DNA of 64,000 bases from Pleurodeles waltl (Eukaryota > Chordata > Amphibia > Caudata > Salamandridae): positions 57,097,533 to 57,161,532 of the forward strand of contig NC_090444.1 of the NCBI RefSeq assembly GCF_031143425.1, read 5' to 3'. Under the pieces are notes generated by a model, which did no database searches, had not been told where the DNA came from, and saw nothing but the letters and a program-made list of their open reading frames with translations. Of this stretch, positions 22,529-33,020 are shown in pieces; within the stretch, counting starts at the first letter, position 1; the number at the start of each line of letters is the position of its first letter. Position numbers and translations under genes: made by a program.

Positions 22529-23924
22529 TAGGGGTTTACCCACCTTAGAAACATAGAAACAAGTTCCCTCAAGAACAATTTAAAGGCAGAGTTGTGCACA
22601 GACCATCAGTCAGCTTCTGTGTGTATGTATTACTAAAATTGATCATCTTCCTAGAAGATCTCAATTGTAAGAAGGAATTTAGGTTTTGTGTGGCTATGCG
22701 TGATCTCTTCTTCCATGTAAACCATGAGATTAGCTTTCTTTTGGACACAAGAACTGCCCCCACCATAGCCTTGTGCAGATTCCTCAAGCTTGAGAATCTC
22801 TGCTAGAGGTTTCCTCTTTGACCTTTGTATTTGCTACAGCAGCATCTGCCATCTTTTGCAGCTTATCAGGGCTCAGTATTGTAGTCCCAATAGTAGTTGA
22901 GTGAGTGTTTTTATGTTGTGTGTCTGGAAGTGCTGAGGAAAACAAAAATACCAGCTATAAACACTTCAGGTTGTGCACAATTTCCTGAGCTGCATGCCTC
23001 ATTTCAGACAGCTATGGATACAATTTGTGAGCAAAGTGCTGTGATTGGGCCAGGCACGTCCACAGAAGTAGCAAAATACTGTGAAAGCCACAGACAGAAG
23101 CTCAGTGAAACTAGGCATGTTTGTCTCACTCGGCTCTTTATGGACAGACAACCTCATGACCATGGGGAACCAAGAAGCGAAGAAAATAAACCCAAAACTC
23201 ATAAACTTGTACCACTGCATCTCATGACATGGAGTGCTGAATGGCAAGACTGACAGCAATGCAAAACAGGATGGAATGCAGAATATAGGGCTTCCTGTGG
23301 GAGCTGGTATCTGTTATCCAGTGACAATATGTAAGGATTGTGATGAGGACGTTTGCACATACTTCATGTTTCACTCATTGTGAGTGACTCTCACTCATTT
23401 GGAATCAAGTTGAGTTCTCACAGCAGGTTAAATGTTGTTCTTTTTTCAGCAACAGTGTCAATGAGAAATTGAGAAAGTAAGGAGGCTGAGTTAGTAGCAT
23501 CACTAGGCTTGCGCACAAGATATGCCACCACAACACAACATGTCTGAGCTGTGTTTACCTCTTTGCTTTTCCTGCATGTTGAATCCAGAGTCACCAGACC
23601 TGTTACTGACACATGGAAATGACTTACATACAGTACTACACCTGTACACAATCCAATCAGGTCTGATCCCAGATCTTTCTGGACCAGCTCTTCCCATATT
23701 CCATTGCTTACTGCAGACAATCATCTGCCTGCTTGCACCAGCCCCTTTAAATATTGCTCAAGTATCAGCCCTCATGCGCTATAAATTATGACACACAGGG
23801 CTGTTATGCAGCCCCTATAAGTTCACAATCATTGGGAGCATTGGCTAAATAAATCTCTTTAACACAATATGACAGCTTTGTACCAGTTCACACCATACAT
23901 CATGCTAGAGTCACTAGGGTTACT
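22529..23924. other. No supported gene; two unexplained short frames
   Basis: A plus-strand frame of 118 codons (22897-23253) and a minus-strand frame of 100 codons (23418-23720) have balanced amino-acid composition, unlike the composition-driven frames nearby. I recognise no motif in either and see no flanking splice sites that would extend them. They are recorded as unexplained, not as genes. Confidence 0.35.
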
Positions 23925-24475
23925 CCCTTCCTTTATCTGTCCTCCCTATTAACTTCTTTTCATATCTGCCCTCATCTGCCTGCTCTTTCTTTCCTTTGGT
24001 GGGTTTGTCTACTTTTATTCAAGCTGTTTCAGGTCCTTTTGTTCTCTTTTACTCTTATTTTCTTCTACTCATATGTTTGGTTCTCATCCCTTTTATTTTC
24101 TTGTCTGCCTCCTTTCTCTTTCCTCTCGCCATCCTTCTTCGTTCAGTTACCATAACTTCTTCCGATTCCTCATTTCTCTTTTACATCAGTCAGTCTGCTA
24201 ACTCCCCTACCTTTCAAAGCCCCACTGTCTGCCCCTAAACACTTCCTGCCTCTCTTCTATGTGCCTGTCTTTTATTTTACCTCTCTCTACTCTGTACATG
24301 TTCTCATTTCCTTCTTTACATTTTCCAATCTTTTCTCTGACTTTGTTTCTTTTTTCTCTTTCTTTTCCCTGTCTGTGTTTTTTATTTGCCTCTTTTTTCG
24401 CTTTCTTATTTTTAGCCTCTATTCATTCTTCTTCACTCCAGGCTGTGACTTTTCATGCTTTTTCTTCTTTTTTCA
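23925..24475 (+). repeat. Pyrimidine-rich dispersed repeat, copy 1
   Basis: About 550 bp of T/C-rich sequence aligns in order with 29235-29790. Shared blocks include 'ctgctctttctttccttt', 'ttttgttctc...ttactctta', 'ctacctttcaa', 'tgcccctaaacacttcctg', and 'tttttatttgcctcttttttc' near the end. Order and spacing are preserved, so this is homology and not only shared composition. The open frames inside are Phe/Leu/Ser-rich by-products. Confidence 0.7.
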
Positions 24476-24629
24476 GAACCCACCAATCAATAAATAGAAT
24501 CATAATTTGAAAAAGCATTCTGTGAATTGGCTGTTTGTGACTGAAAAAGTGCTTTGTACAATCTCACTGTGTCTAAAAAAATAACATGTCTGTGATTGAG
24601 GTAACTGGTGCTTATGTAAAGCACTCCAA

Positions 24630-25350
24630 GAGCCGAATGTACTAATACTAGGAATATAGATTTCCTAATTGCGACTCTCTATGAATCACAGTTAGGAAAT
24701 CAGTATTCATAACGAATGAAACTCTTTTGAGTTTCATTAGTGATTCAGAGTGTGTCGCAAATAGACCTACCTCATGCGTGTTAATGAGGTACGTCGCCAA
24801 TTGCTACCCATTAGGAATCACAGCCATCACAGGAATGGTGGTCTGGTGTGGTCAGCAGACCACAATGTCTGAGATTGCGTTTTAATAAAAGCAATCTTTT
24901 TCTCTTAAACCCAGGCCGTTTTCCTAAAAGGAAAATGGAAAAAATAAAAGTTTTGGTTTTATTTTTTAGGAGTAGGCAACGGTCCATGGGACCACTGCAT
25001 GTTCCTAGAAAATATTTTTTTAAACATTCTCAAAGGGGAAGGGGTCACAAGGGGAGCCCTTCCGATTTGTGAATGGGTTACCACCAACCTTGAGTTGGTG
25101 GTAATGTGAGTATGTTTAATTATTGTAATTCAGTCACAAAGCATTCATACATCCCATTCAGATTCAGTATTCGGAAGGGATTCCCTAAACACGCTCTTTT
25201 CAAATATTGAATTGGTATGTATTTGCAATTCCAGACTGCTGTTTGGTGATTGTTACTGAATACAAGGTTGGGATTAATAAATACCAAATACATTTTAAAA
25301 GCTGCACTCGAGCTCTTTGCGACCAGAAAAATGCTTGATACATCGGGCCC
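24630..25350 (+). mobile_element. Harbinger-type non-autonomous element, 721 bp
   Basis: The left end GAGCCGAATGTACTAATAC and the reversed right end GGGCCCGATGTATCAAGC are imperfect inverted repeats. They resemble GGGCTAGATGTATC of the complete Harbinger that starts only 27 bp to the right. Its subterminal regions contain TCGCAA/TTGCGA-like motifs. It is the full-length homologue of 1-592, in opposite orientation. It carries no gene. The flanking triplets CAA and GAA do not match exactly. Confidence 0.7.
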
Positions 25351-25792
25351 GAATTCCTTAAGGTCAAAAAGAACCAAGGGCTAGATGTATCAAAGGTTTT
25401 TACATTCGCGAACGGTGCGAATGTCCGTTTGCGGATGCAAAAATGCATTTCACGATGTATGAAACACATTCGCAGTGTGATTTTTAGAAATCGCAAAAAC
25501 TGTGAATTTTTGCAAATGAGAGACGCTTTTGCGTGTCGCAAGCAGCGTATCGCAAATAGCGATCATGATTTACCGAATTGCTGTTAGCGAAGCGCTAATT
25601 GCGATACAGATATGCGAATCGCAGATAGAGATTTCCAAAATTGTGCCGCTATTTGAGAGATGCAGATTGCGACACGGAAAAATAGATTCACAATACAATG
25701 CAGCAAAAAAATCGCAATTCGCGATTATTCGCAGAATGGCCGTTTGCACATGCAAATTACCACGAACTGAAACCAGGTGGTAACCAGGTGCA

Positions 25793-25803
25793 ACCCATAA
25801 AAG
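25793..25803 (+). promoter_or_regulatory. TATA-like box of Harbinger transposase, copy 1
   Basis: CCATAAAAGAG lies about 35-40 bp before the transposase ATG at 25835. The second element has TATATAAA at the same place, so this copy probably carries a weakened TATA box. Confidence 0.5.
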
Positions 25804-25834
25804 AGGCCCAGAATACCTCAGCCCCTCTTCCACA

Positions 25835-26989
25835 ATGGCTGCACTCTACGTCATGGCGAGGAGAATGAGGATCTTGGCAGGTTTGAGGAGAGAGAGGAGG
25901 AGACAGTAGCGCATTTTCAGAGTGCGCATAACCCTTTTTGACCAGAATGAGGAGGAAATTTATGATAAGTACAGGTTAAGCTCAGCTATGATACTTGACC
26001 TGATAGCTGAGCTACAACCCATGCTGCAGCGCACAACACACAGGACCAATAGCATACCCACCCATGTGCAGGTATTATACTCCCTGCACCTAATAGCCTC
26101 AGGGAGTTATCAAGGGGTCATAGCAGAAGCTGGATGGGTATCACAGAGTGCCCTCTCTAGATTTTTCAATGCATTTCTCAATGCCATGCTGAGCAGAATA
26201 TAGCTGTACATAAGATTCCCCAACACCCCACAGGCAGTACAACAAACCAAAGTTAATTTTTACTAGATAGCACAGTTCCCACATGTGCTAGGTGCCATTG
26301 ATGGGACACATGTAGAAATCTGTCCACCATCGGCCACAGAGTATGTGTATCGCAACCGTGAAAACCATAATTCCATGAACATACAGGTGATATGCAATAC
26401 CACCTACATCATTACCGCTCTTGTGGCCAGATACCCAGGGAGCACACATGACTCCAACATCTGTCGCCACAGCGGGATACACACAAGACTGGTAGCTGGG
26501 GAGTTTGGGGAAGGATATCTACTAGGTAATTTGATACTTCACAATAATGCATTGATGTAACCATAACGTCACACAGCAAATGTACTCATTGTACTCTCTG
26601 TGCATTCAGGAGACAGTGCCTATGCAGTGCACACCTATATGCTAACGCCGTACCTGAGCCCTGCCACCCCAGCAGAGAGGAGGTACAATGCTCCACATAG
26701 GGCTACCCACAACGTGGTGGAGCACACTTTTGTGCTGCTGAAGAGCCGTTTCAGGTGCATCCATAGGAGTGGAGGTGCACTACAGTACAGCCCTGAGACG
26801 ACATGCAAAATTGTGGCCACTTGTGCTATCCTGCACAACATAGCAACCACCAGGGGCATACCAGTGGAACTCACTGAGCCAGACTCAGATGAGGATGATG
26901 ATCCCCTACCAGCCCTTCTACCAGCAGACAGGACCAGTGTAGCAGAAGGCAGGCAAAGATGGGCTGACATCACACGCAACCATTTTTGA
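25835..26989 (+). pseudogene. HARBI1-type DDE transposase, inactivated by stop codons
   Basis: The gene opens with MAALYVMARRMRILAG. In-frame stops occur at 25907-25909 (codon 25), at 26201-26203, and between the helical N-terminal part and the catalytic core (in 'NFY*IAQFP', near 26262). The core holds all three acidic residues in context: aspartate in GAIDGTHV, aspartate in YPGSTHDS, and glutamate in VVEHTF before KSRFRC. A GT-AG intron at 26526-26609 joins LLG to DSAY, and the same intron occurs in the second copy. The family cuts and pastes the element, assisted by the Myb-like partner. This copy cannot make a full protein without readthrough. Confidence 0.9.
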
Positions 26990-27237
26990 CGTAAGTAATG
27001 ACAAATACACTTCAATAATATGTTTTTCAGTAGTTAGCATCTTTCCTTACCTTGACTTCAGGTAAACTTTGTGTCAGTAGAACATAGCTATTCACAATGT
27101 GCAGACATGATCTATTAACAGTGTCACTCTATTAGCATCATGTTGAGGAGGTCCCCTGTAGCCCTCAACATCACTTATTTCGTCCACGCACTCCACTCGA
27201 GTGTTCAGTGCCCTTGCTGGCACCTCTAGTAGCAGGT

Positions 27238-28833
27238 TCAAATCGGATCAATCACAGGGACTGTCAGACTGCTGAGGCTAGAGGACTCCTCACTGTCACC
27301 AACACCCAGTTCGCTGGTTGTGGCACTGCGTGCTGTTTGCATGGCATCCACTGCGTTGGTAATTTGCACCAGTCTCTGTGCAATGTTCCTACTGCAATGT
27401 GCCATCTCCACCTGTGTGGCAACGGCACGCTGAGATATCAGGGCTGTTGAACTTGCAAGCCGATTGACTGATCTACAGAAGCTGTCTAACTTAGCCAAAT
27501 ATCGGTGCGCTGGCTGACACGTTCCTGCTGTATCTCTGAACATAATTCCCCAGTGGCCTGTGTCAACTCCTTGTTCTCCGCAACTCTTTTCTGTCCCTCA
27601 ATCAGGGTCTCCAAGTGTTTGTTTTGTAACCCCATATTGTTATTGTGAGACACAAACTGTCTGTGCAGTGACTTCAAATGTTTGCATTTCAGGCGCTGCA
27701 CCTTCAGCATGGAAGCCTCCAGGCCGCCAAAGATTGATGGGCCAACTCCTTCTTCTGTGCCCTGTATGCCTGCATCGTGACGCCTCCTGAGGGGAGTAGA
27801 TTGGTGCATGGACTGCTGTCTTCCTGCTGGACTTGGCTCTGGTGGTGGTGTGGGGTCATGTTCTGGAATCTCATCTGAGCCCAGGTTGTACTCTGGCAGT
27901 GGTAACACCCTTGCCCTGCATCTAGTTGAAACAATACTGTAGGACTCACTTGTATTTGAGTCTGACTGTGGCTGTGTTTCTGCTTCCCCCACGTTTTCTG
28001 ATCCTGCAGCACCAGGGACCGAGTCATCTGCAAGGATAATGTTCAGCATGTCAGTTCTAGCATTTGTCACAGATTTCCAGTGTTGCTTTATATGTACACC
28101 CTGAATCATTTTTGGGGTTCCTCTATCTGGCTGCCCACTATATTGCTATGTATGTGGTGTTTTCACCTTAGGGTTGTGGACTACCACTCCCAGAAGGCAC
28201 TGTTGTGTTGCATGTAAGATCTGACATGGACTACTTTTCACTGTGCATCAAGCTAGGTTCTATTTCCTAAGGGGCATGTATACATGCAGATGTGGGGATA
28301 CACATAATCACTGGCCTTACCTTTGCTGGTCCTGGGTGTCCCTGAGGTGTTGATGTCAATGTGTACTCCACTAGGTCTTCCATAGGGGTGGAGGGTGTGT
28401 GGGTGGATGGTCCGCCTCCGGTGCTCCCTGCCTCCCTAAGCCTGCTGGCCACCCTCTCCTTGGCACGGGACCACAAGTCATACCATCGCTTGCGTATCTC
28501 CTCCACAGAGCACTGCGCAACACCCACTGCGCATATTTTTGTCTGTATGTCAGACCAGAGTTTCTTCTTCTTACTCTCAGGTACTCGGAGTGAGCTCTTG
28601 CCAAAGAGTCTGTCATGGTTCACAACAACCTCCTCAATGAGCACCTCCAATTCTTTCTCACTAAATTTCACCTTCCTCTTCCTGTCTCCCTTCTCCTTCC
28701 CATTACCAGCATTGGCCATGTTACAGTTTGCTCCTGGCATCCTCACAATGCTGACTCCCTGGTGCTGGGCTGTGTCTTTCTCACTGCTCCTGGAAACAGC
28801 ATGGGCTGACTCACTTCCTACTTGTGATGTCAT
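27238..28833 (-). pseudogene. Harbinger Myb/SANT-like DNA-binding partner, copy 1
   Basis: Two exons on the minus strand. Exon 1 (28833-28321) starts with an ATG (MTSQVGSE), carries a basic stretch, then a Myb/SANT-like domain from RKVKFSEKELEVLIEEV to EEIRKRWYDLWSRAKERV, and ends at AAAG|GTAAGG. Exon 2 starts after TTGCAG at 28027 and encodes an acidic/Ser-rich part followed by a coiled-coil C-terminus. The exon junction is out of phase compared with copy 2, suggesting an indel late in exon 1. A frameshift near 27510-27540 moves the C-terminus (ALISQRAVATQVEMAHCSRN...) into another frame. It is known as the second protein of Harbinger transposons. Confidence 0.82.
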
Positions 28834-29234
28834 CAGGCTGTTCCGGTTTTCCACTTTTGCTATTTGTGAATTTCATTTACCGAATCGCAATTTTTTTTGC
28901 GATTCTGTATTTGCATCTCGCAAATTGTGTTTGTGAATTTTAAGAAATCACTATTTGCGATTTTAAATTTTGATACAACGCTTTTTGCATTTCTAAAATT
29001 GTGATTTCTTAAAAATCGCAATTTGGAAATCGCTAACCGAAATCTTGATATATCTAGCCCCAAAAAACTAATTGGTGGTAAATGTGAAACCTGTGTTGGG
29101 TAATGTGATTACTGCAGATGTCTGTTTGTGTGGGACCAGAAAGGCACAAAACTGAATCTTAGTTGGCGCAGTGTGGAATAGTGACTTATTTATTTATAGT
29201 GCTATGAAGTCTAGACGCTAGAGATACTGTTTTT

Positions 29235-29790
29235 CTTCACATTGCAATCTTTTCCTCTCTCCTCCCTGTCTTTTATCTTCCTTTCATATTGGCCTTTATC
29301 TGTCTTCTTTTTCTTTCCTTTGTTTTTTTCTACTTTTATTTTCCCTTCTTTGGTTCCTTTTGTTCTCCTACTCTTCTTTTTAACTCTTATTTTATTCTAC
29401 TCTTTGGGTTGTGCTTCATGTTGTTTCTTTTTTCATTGTTTCCTTTGTCTTTCCTCCATTCTTCCTTTCTTTGTTCTGTTTGACTCTAGCCCTCTTCCCT
29501 CTCACCACTACTTCTCTTTGTTTCTGTCACTTGTTCCTGTGCTTCATTTTTCATTTAAGGCAGCCTCTCTACCTTTCAATGTCATACTTCCTGTCCCTAA
29601 ACACTACCTGTCTCCCTTCGTTGGGCCTTTTTTTTTTGCCTCTTTTTACTCTGTCCCAGTTCTTATTTTCTTCTATTTTCCTATCTTTTCGCTGATTTGT
29701 TTCTCACTTTTTATTTTCTCCATCTGTCTTTTTTATTTGCCTCTTTTTTCACTCTCTCATTCCTGGCCCCTTTTCTTTCTTCCTCCCTCC
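29235..29790 (+). repeat. Pyrimidine-rich dispersed repeat, copy 2
   Basis: Same orientation and block order as 23925-24475. Together the two copies bracket the 24630-25350 element and the complete Harbinger. The 183-codon frame at 29242-29793 is hydrophobic low complexity and not a gene. Confidence 0.7.
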
Positions 29791-29796
29791 TAACCA

Positions 29797-30215
29797 GAGG
29801 TAGCTCCTCCATGAGGGTGGAGGAGCGTCACCCCACCACGCCAGTAGTGGCAGCTGCAAAACCTTTACAAGGAAAAGATAATGAACAGTGTTTATTATTG
29901 TTTCCTTGTAAAGCGGTGGGGCCACGGTGGTGACGAGTGTGACTCCCACTCAGACCGCATGTGTATTTGGCCGGCCATCTCTGGCCGGCCAAACACACAT
30001 GCACACAGCACTTTCTCCAGCCAATCAACATAATTGCTGGGCTGGAGAGAGCCAACACAGGCTCCAAGTCTGCCTGGGAGCGCCCTGGGTGTGTGCTCCC
30101 AGCCAATCCTGATTCTGCTCTGAGCAGCATCAGGATTGGCCACAGGGCAGGCTGGGAGCCTGTGCCTGTCTGCAGCCAGCCGAGGACTGGTGCGCTGCGC
30201 AGCACGGATTTCAGG
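29797..30215. repeat. Cluster of foldback (hairpin) sequences
   Basis: Successive inverted repeats are visible: GCTCCTCC/GGAGGAGC at about 29808-29831; CTTTACAAGGAAA/TTTCCTTGTAAAG at about 29861-29916; GTGTATTTGGCCGGCC/GGCCGGCCAAACACAC at about 29960-30000; and GCCAATCCTGAT/ATCAGGATTGGC at about 30103-30140. The region is GC-rich compared with its surroundings and ends at a splice-donor-like 'caggtaag' near 30211. It may be one foldback-type mobile element, but I find no clear outer termini. From 30221 to 31855 nothing further is recognised. Confidence 0.6.
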
Positions 30216-31858
30216 TAAGTTTATTTTATTTTTAATTTTATTTTCTCCAACCACCCGCCTTCCACCCAACCCCCTTTAACACCACGAATCACGACTGCTC
30301 CTACCTGTGAGTTTTAATGCTCTTTCCTCTTTTTTCATAGCGCACCGTTGAAAGAATATGCCAGGGAGCCCTGATAATAGAGCCAGTGTACAGTGTACAG
30401 TGAAGAGCTGGATCTGGCTGTTCTGCGATGGTGACCCTGGGACCTTGTGAAAAGTAACCAGACTGACAAACATATTACATCTGTTTTCATATCAAATATT
30501 CTGTTTGATTATTTCAGAACAATCTCTAAAACACATACCTCATTTGAAAAAAACAATTTTAAATATGGCGCTCCAGAATGTACCATTTGGTGGTATTTAT
30601 TAATACACTGTGTATGGGGTGAGTCCATCTAAACAACTCTACATTCTCTGTTCGCTCAAAGCCTATGTAGAGATAACATTAAAAGATACAGCCCATGTAA
30701 AATGCGTCATGTGGAATTCCATTGGGAAATGTGTTTTTTTAGCACAATTATGTAACAAAATCTGTACTAGATGGATCTTTCCATTCTTGTGCTGCTCCTG
30801 ATTGCTGAATACTAAGTTTTATTTCACACAGTCAAATAGTCCATTTTACTACAAGCTATGTCACTGGGAGAGTTTCACCCTGACCGGAGCTCTGCACTGA
30901 AACATGTTGTAATATTTACCTGTCACTCCCCAGGAAGGATAACCTCCATGTGTACTGTTTAGGAACAGTGTGCCCTCATGTGACAGGTAACAACAATACT
31001 TCACCTATGACATGTATCTTAGAATACCTAGCTTGTATCCTTTGACCTCACAAACATTTCTGTAGGTAGTGGAATAGCTTTCAATGTAAACTTCAGCCAG
31101 GAGCAGTGTCTCTTGTATTACTGGCTGCGACGAGGGGGTTCTAAATATTAACACCATGACTTTTCCAGGGCTAGGCCAGGCTAGCATGACCAAGTCCCAG
31201 GCTTCTGTGTAATAGCTCTATGCATTCTGAGAGTTGTAGCCTTGGTTCACTTCAACTGGATTAGCACACCTGAAAACAGTGACTTGTAAATGGACACCCA
31301 GGACAAAATGATACAGTAACTGCTGGCATGGAGTAGGCAGAAGTCTGCTAGCACTGCTCTGTGTTTATAAATCCCATACTAACCTGGAGTCTGCACGCTC
31401 TGCCAGGCTTTTAGACTCCTGTGAAGTGCTTTAACCACAGTATGCAGGTCAGTGGGGCAAGTAAAACAAACACCCCCTTTACCACTTTGCAAAATGTCAT
31501 GAGACTGCTGTGAGGCTTCTGTGAGATCAGGCCTCTTACAGACAATATAAATTGGCCTTATGGTGAAAGACCCATGCAGACCTCCGGGACTTCAGGGGCC
31601 CCTGTAATGACATAAATACACTGAATGTGTGTTATATACCTGCTTTGCTGGGGCACCCGTACTCACACCCACTGCTGTGTCGCATGAGAAATGTCAAAGC
31701 CTGTGGCAAGGGTAGTTGTTTTAATATGACTCCGCAAGTTAAGAATACCATAACAGCAGGAAGAACCTCTACTAAGATATATTAATATATACAACAGGAC
31801 AAAAACAATCTAGTAGGATTTTAATATCCCAAGGATAACAATAGAAAGAGAGTATATA

Positions 31859-31889
<31 letters not shown>

Positions 31890-32185
31890 TACACACACAT
31901 ATAATCAGGATGAGTGTGGGGTGCATATAATCTGGATATGTGTGCATTTAATCAGGATGTGTGTGTGTGTATAATCACGATGTGTGTTGTGTGCATATAA
32001 TCAGGATGTGTGTGGTGTGCATATAATCAGGATGTGTGTGGTGTGCATATAATCAGGATGTGGGTGGTATGCATATAATCAGGATGTGTGTGCATTTAAT
32101 CAGAATGTGTGGTGTGTGTGTGCGTGTGTGTGAGTGGGTGTGTGCTTCAGTGGGTGTGTGTATGTGTGGGCGTGTGTGCACATAC
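31859..32185 (+). repeat. TG microsatellite and 26-bp minisatellite
   Basis: A (TG)n run of about 26 bp is followed by several degenerate copies of a unit around 26 bp, 'catataatcaggatgtgtgtggtgtg', between about 31898 and 32110. The stretch then returns to TG/GTGTG sequence. From 32186 to 33020 I see no supported feature. Confidence 0.85.
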
Positions 32186-33020
32186 TGATCATCTTTCTTG
32201 GGATGTCAAAATCCTATCAGATCGTTTCAGCCATATGCCGTCTCTGTACTGTTTTTAGGGAGCTTGAGGTCTCTTTTGATGTGAAGGGAGAGTGCATGTA
32301 CCTCTGCAGTTCAATTGTTCATGATCCATAACAACCACCAATCCCACTGACTTCAATCCAATCCCAGAAACTTCAAATACATCAAAGTAATAAGTGAAAC
32401 AATTAAACTGAGAAAGAGAGGCTACAGGCCCACATGAATCATTACCAGAAAAAGAACAAGAGATGTTTTTTTCTAATTGTATATGAACCTTGGGAGGACC
32501 TGCCCGCCTCCGTCTCTTTTCCCTAAAACTGGGCCTAAACAAAATGTACTTTTTCTGAGAATATAGACAAAGAAACAGAACCTTGAAAGAGATGTTGAGA
32601 GGCCTGATGGTGCCAACGCTATGTACTCACTTACAGTTAAAGGATTTCCCTCCACTGGAAGCATCGCTCAGAGCCCAAGGAGGCCGGAAAGGAGCAAGAT
32701 GGCGGCTAATGTCTTCATCATGGCGTGGGCAGCAATAGCTGAATCCCTGCTACACCTGGTATCTGGAATCTATTGGGTTTTTACAGGTGGGGAAGGCGGG
32801 AAAAATTATGCTAATGACCAAAGGTATCAGCCAATAAGGATTTAATAACTATCCTAGTCACAATCTCTAGCATTTTCCTAACCATGCCTCAACCCAAGCG
32901 GTTTCTTCAGTCTCTTTTGTTGGTGACTACACCTTCTTGCTTTCCTTAGTCAGTGTGACAGGTGATTTAAAGTAGCGGATATCCATTTTAAAACGACTCA
33001 AGAGATTTGGATAGGAAAAT

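Larger units (their letters stand above)
25378..29060 (+). mobile_element. Complete but inactive PIF/Harbinger transposon, 3683 bp, TSD CAA
   Basis: The termini GGGCTAGATGTATC and, reversed, GGGCTAGATATATC are flanked on both sides by CAA (25375-25377 and 29061-29063). Inside are a plus-strand HARBI1-type transposase pseudogene and a convergent minus-strand Myb/SANT-like pseudogene. The two ends hold dense TCGCAA/TTGCGA motifs, likely binding sites for the Myb-like partner (inference). The layout, the intron positions and most of the sequence match the second element at 36929-40653, so both belong to one family. Confidence 0.92.

Noticed and set aside
28361..28936. 191-codon plus-strand frame
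   Set aside because: Antisense of the Myb/SANT-like exon 1; the minus frame carries the domain motif.
29242..29793. 183-codon hydrophobic frame resembling a membrane protein
   Set aside because: Phe/Leu/Ser content follows from a pyrimidine-rich repeat; the homologous copy at 23925-24475 does not preserve the frame.
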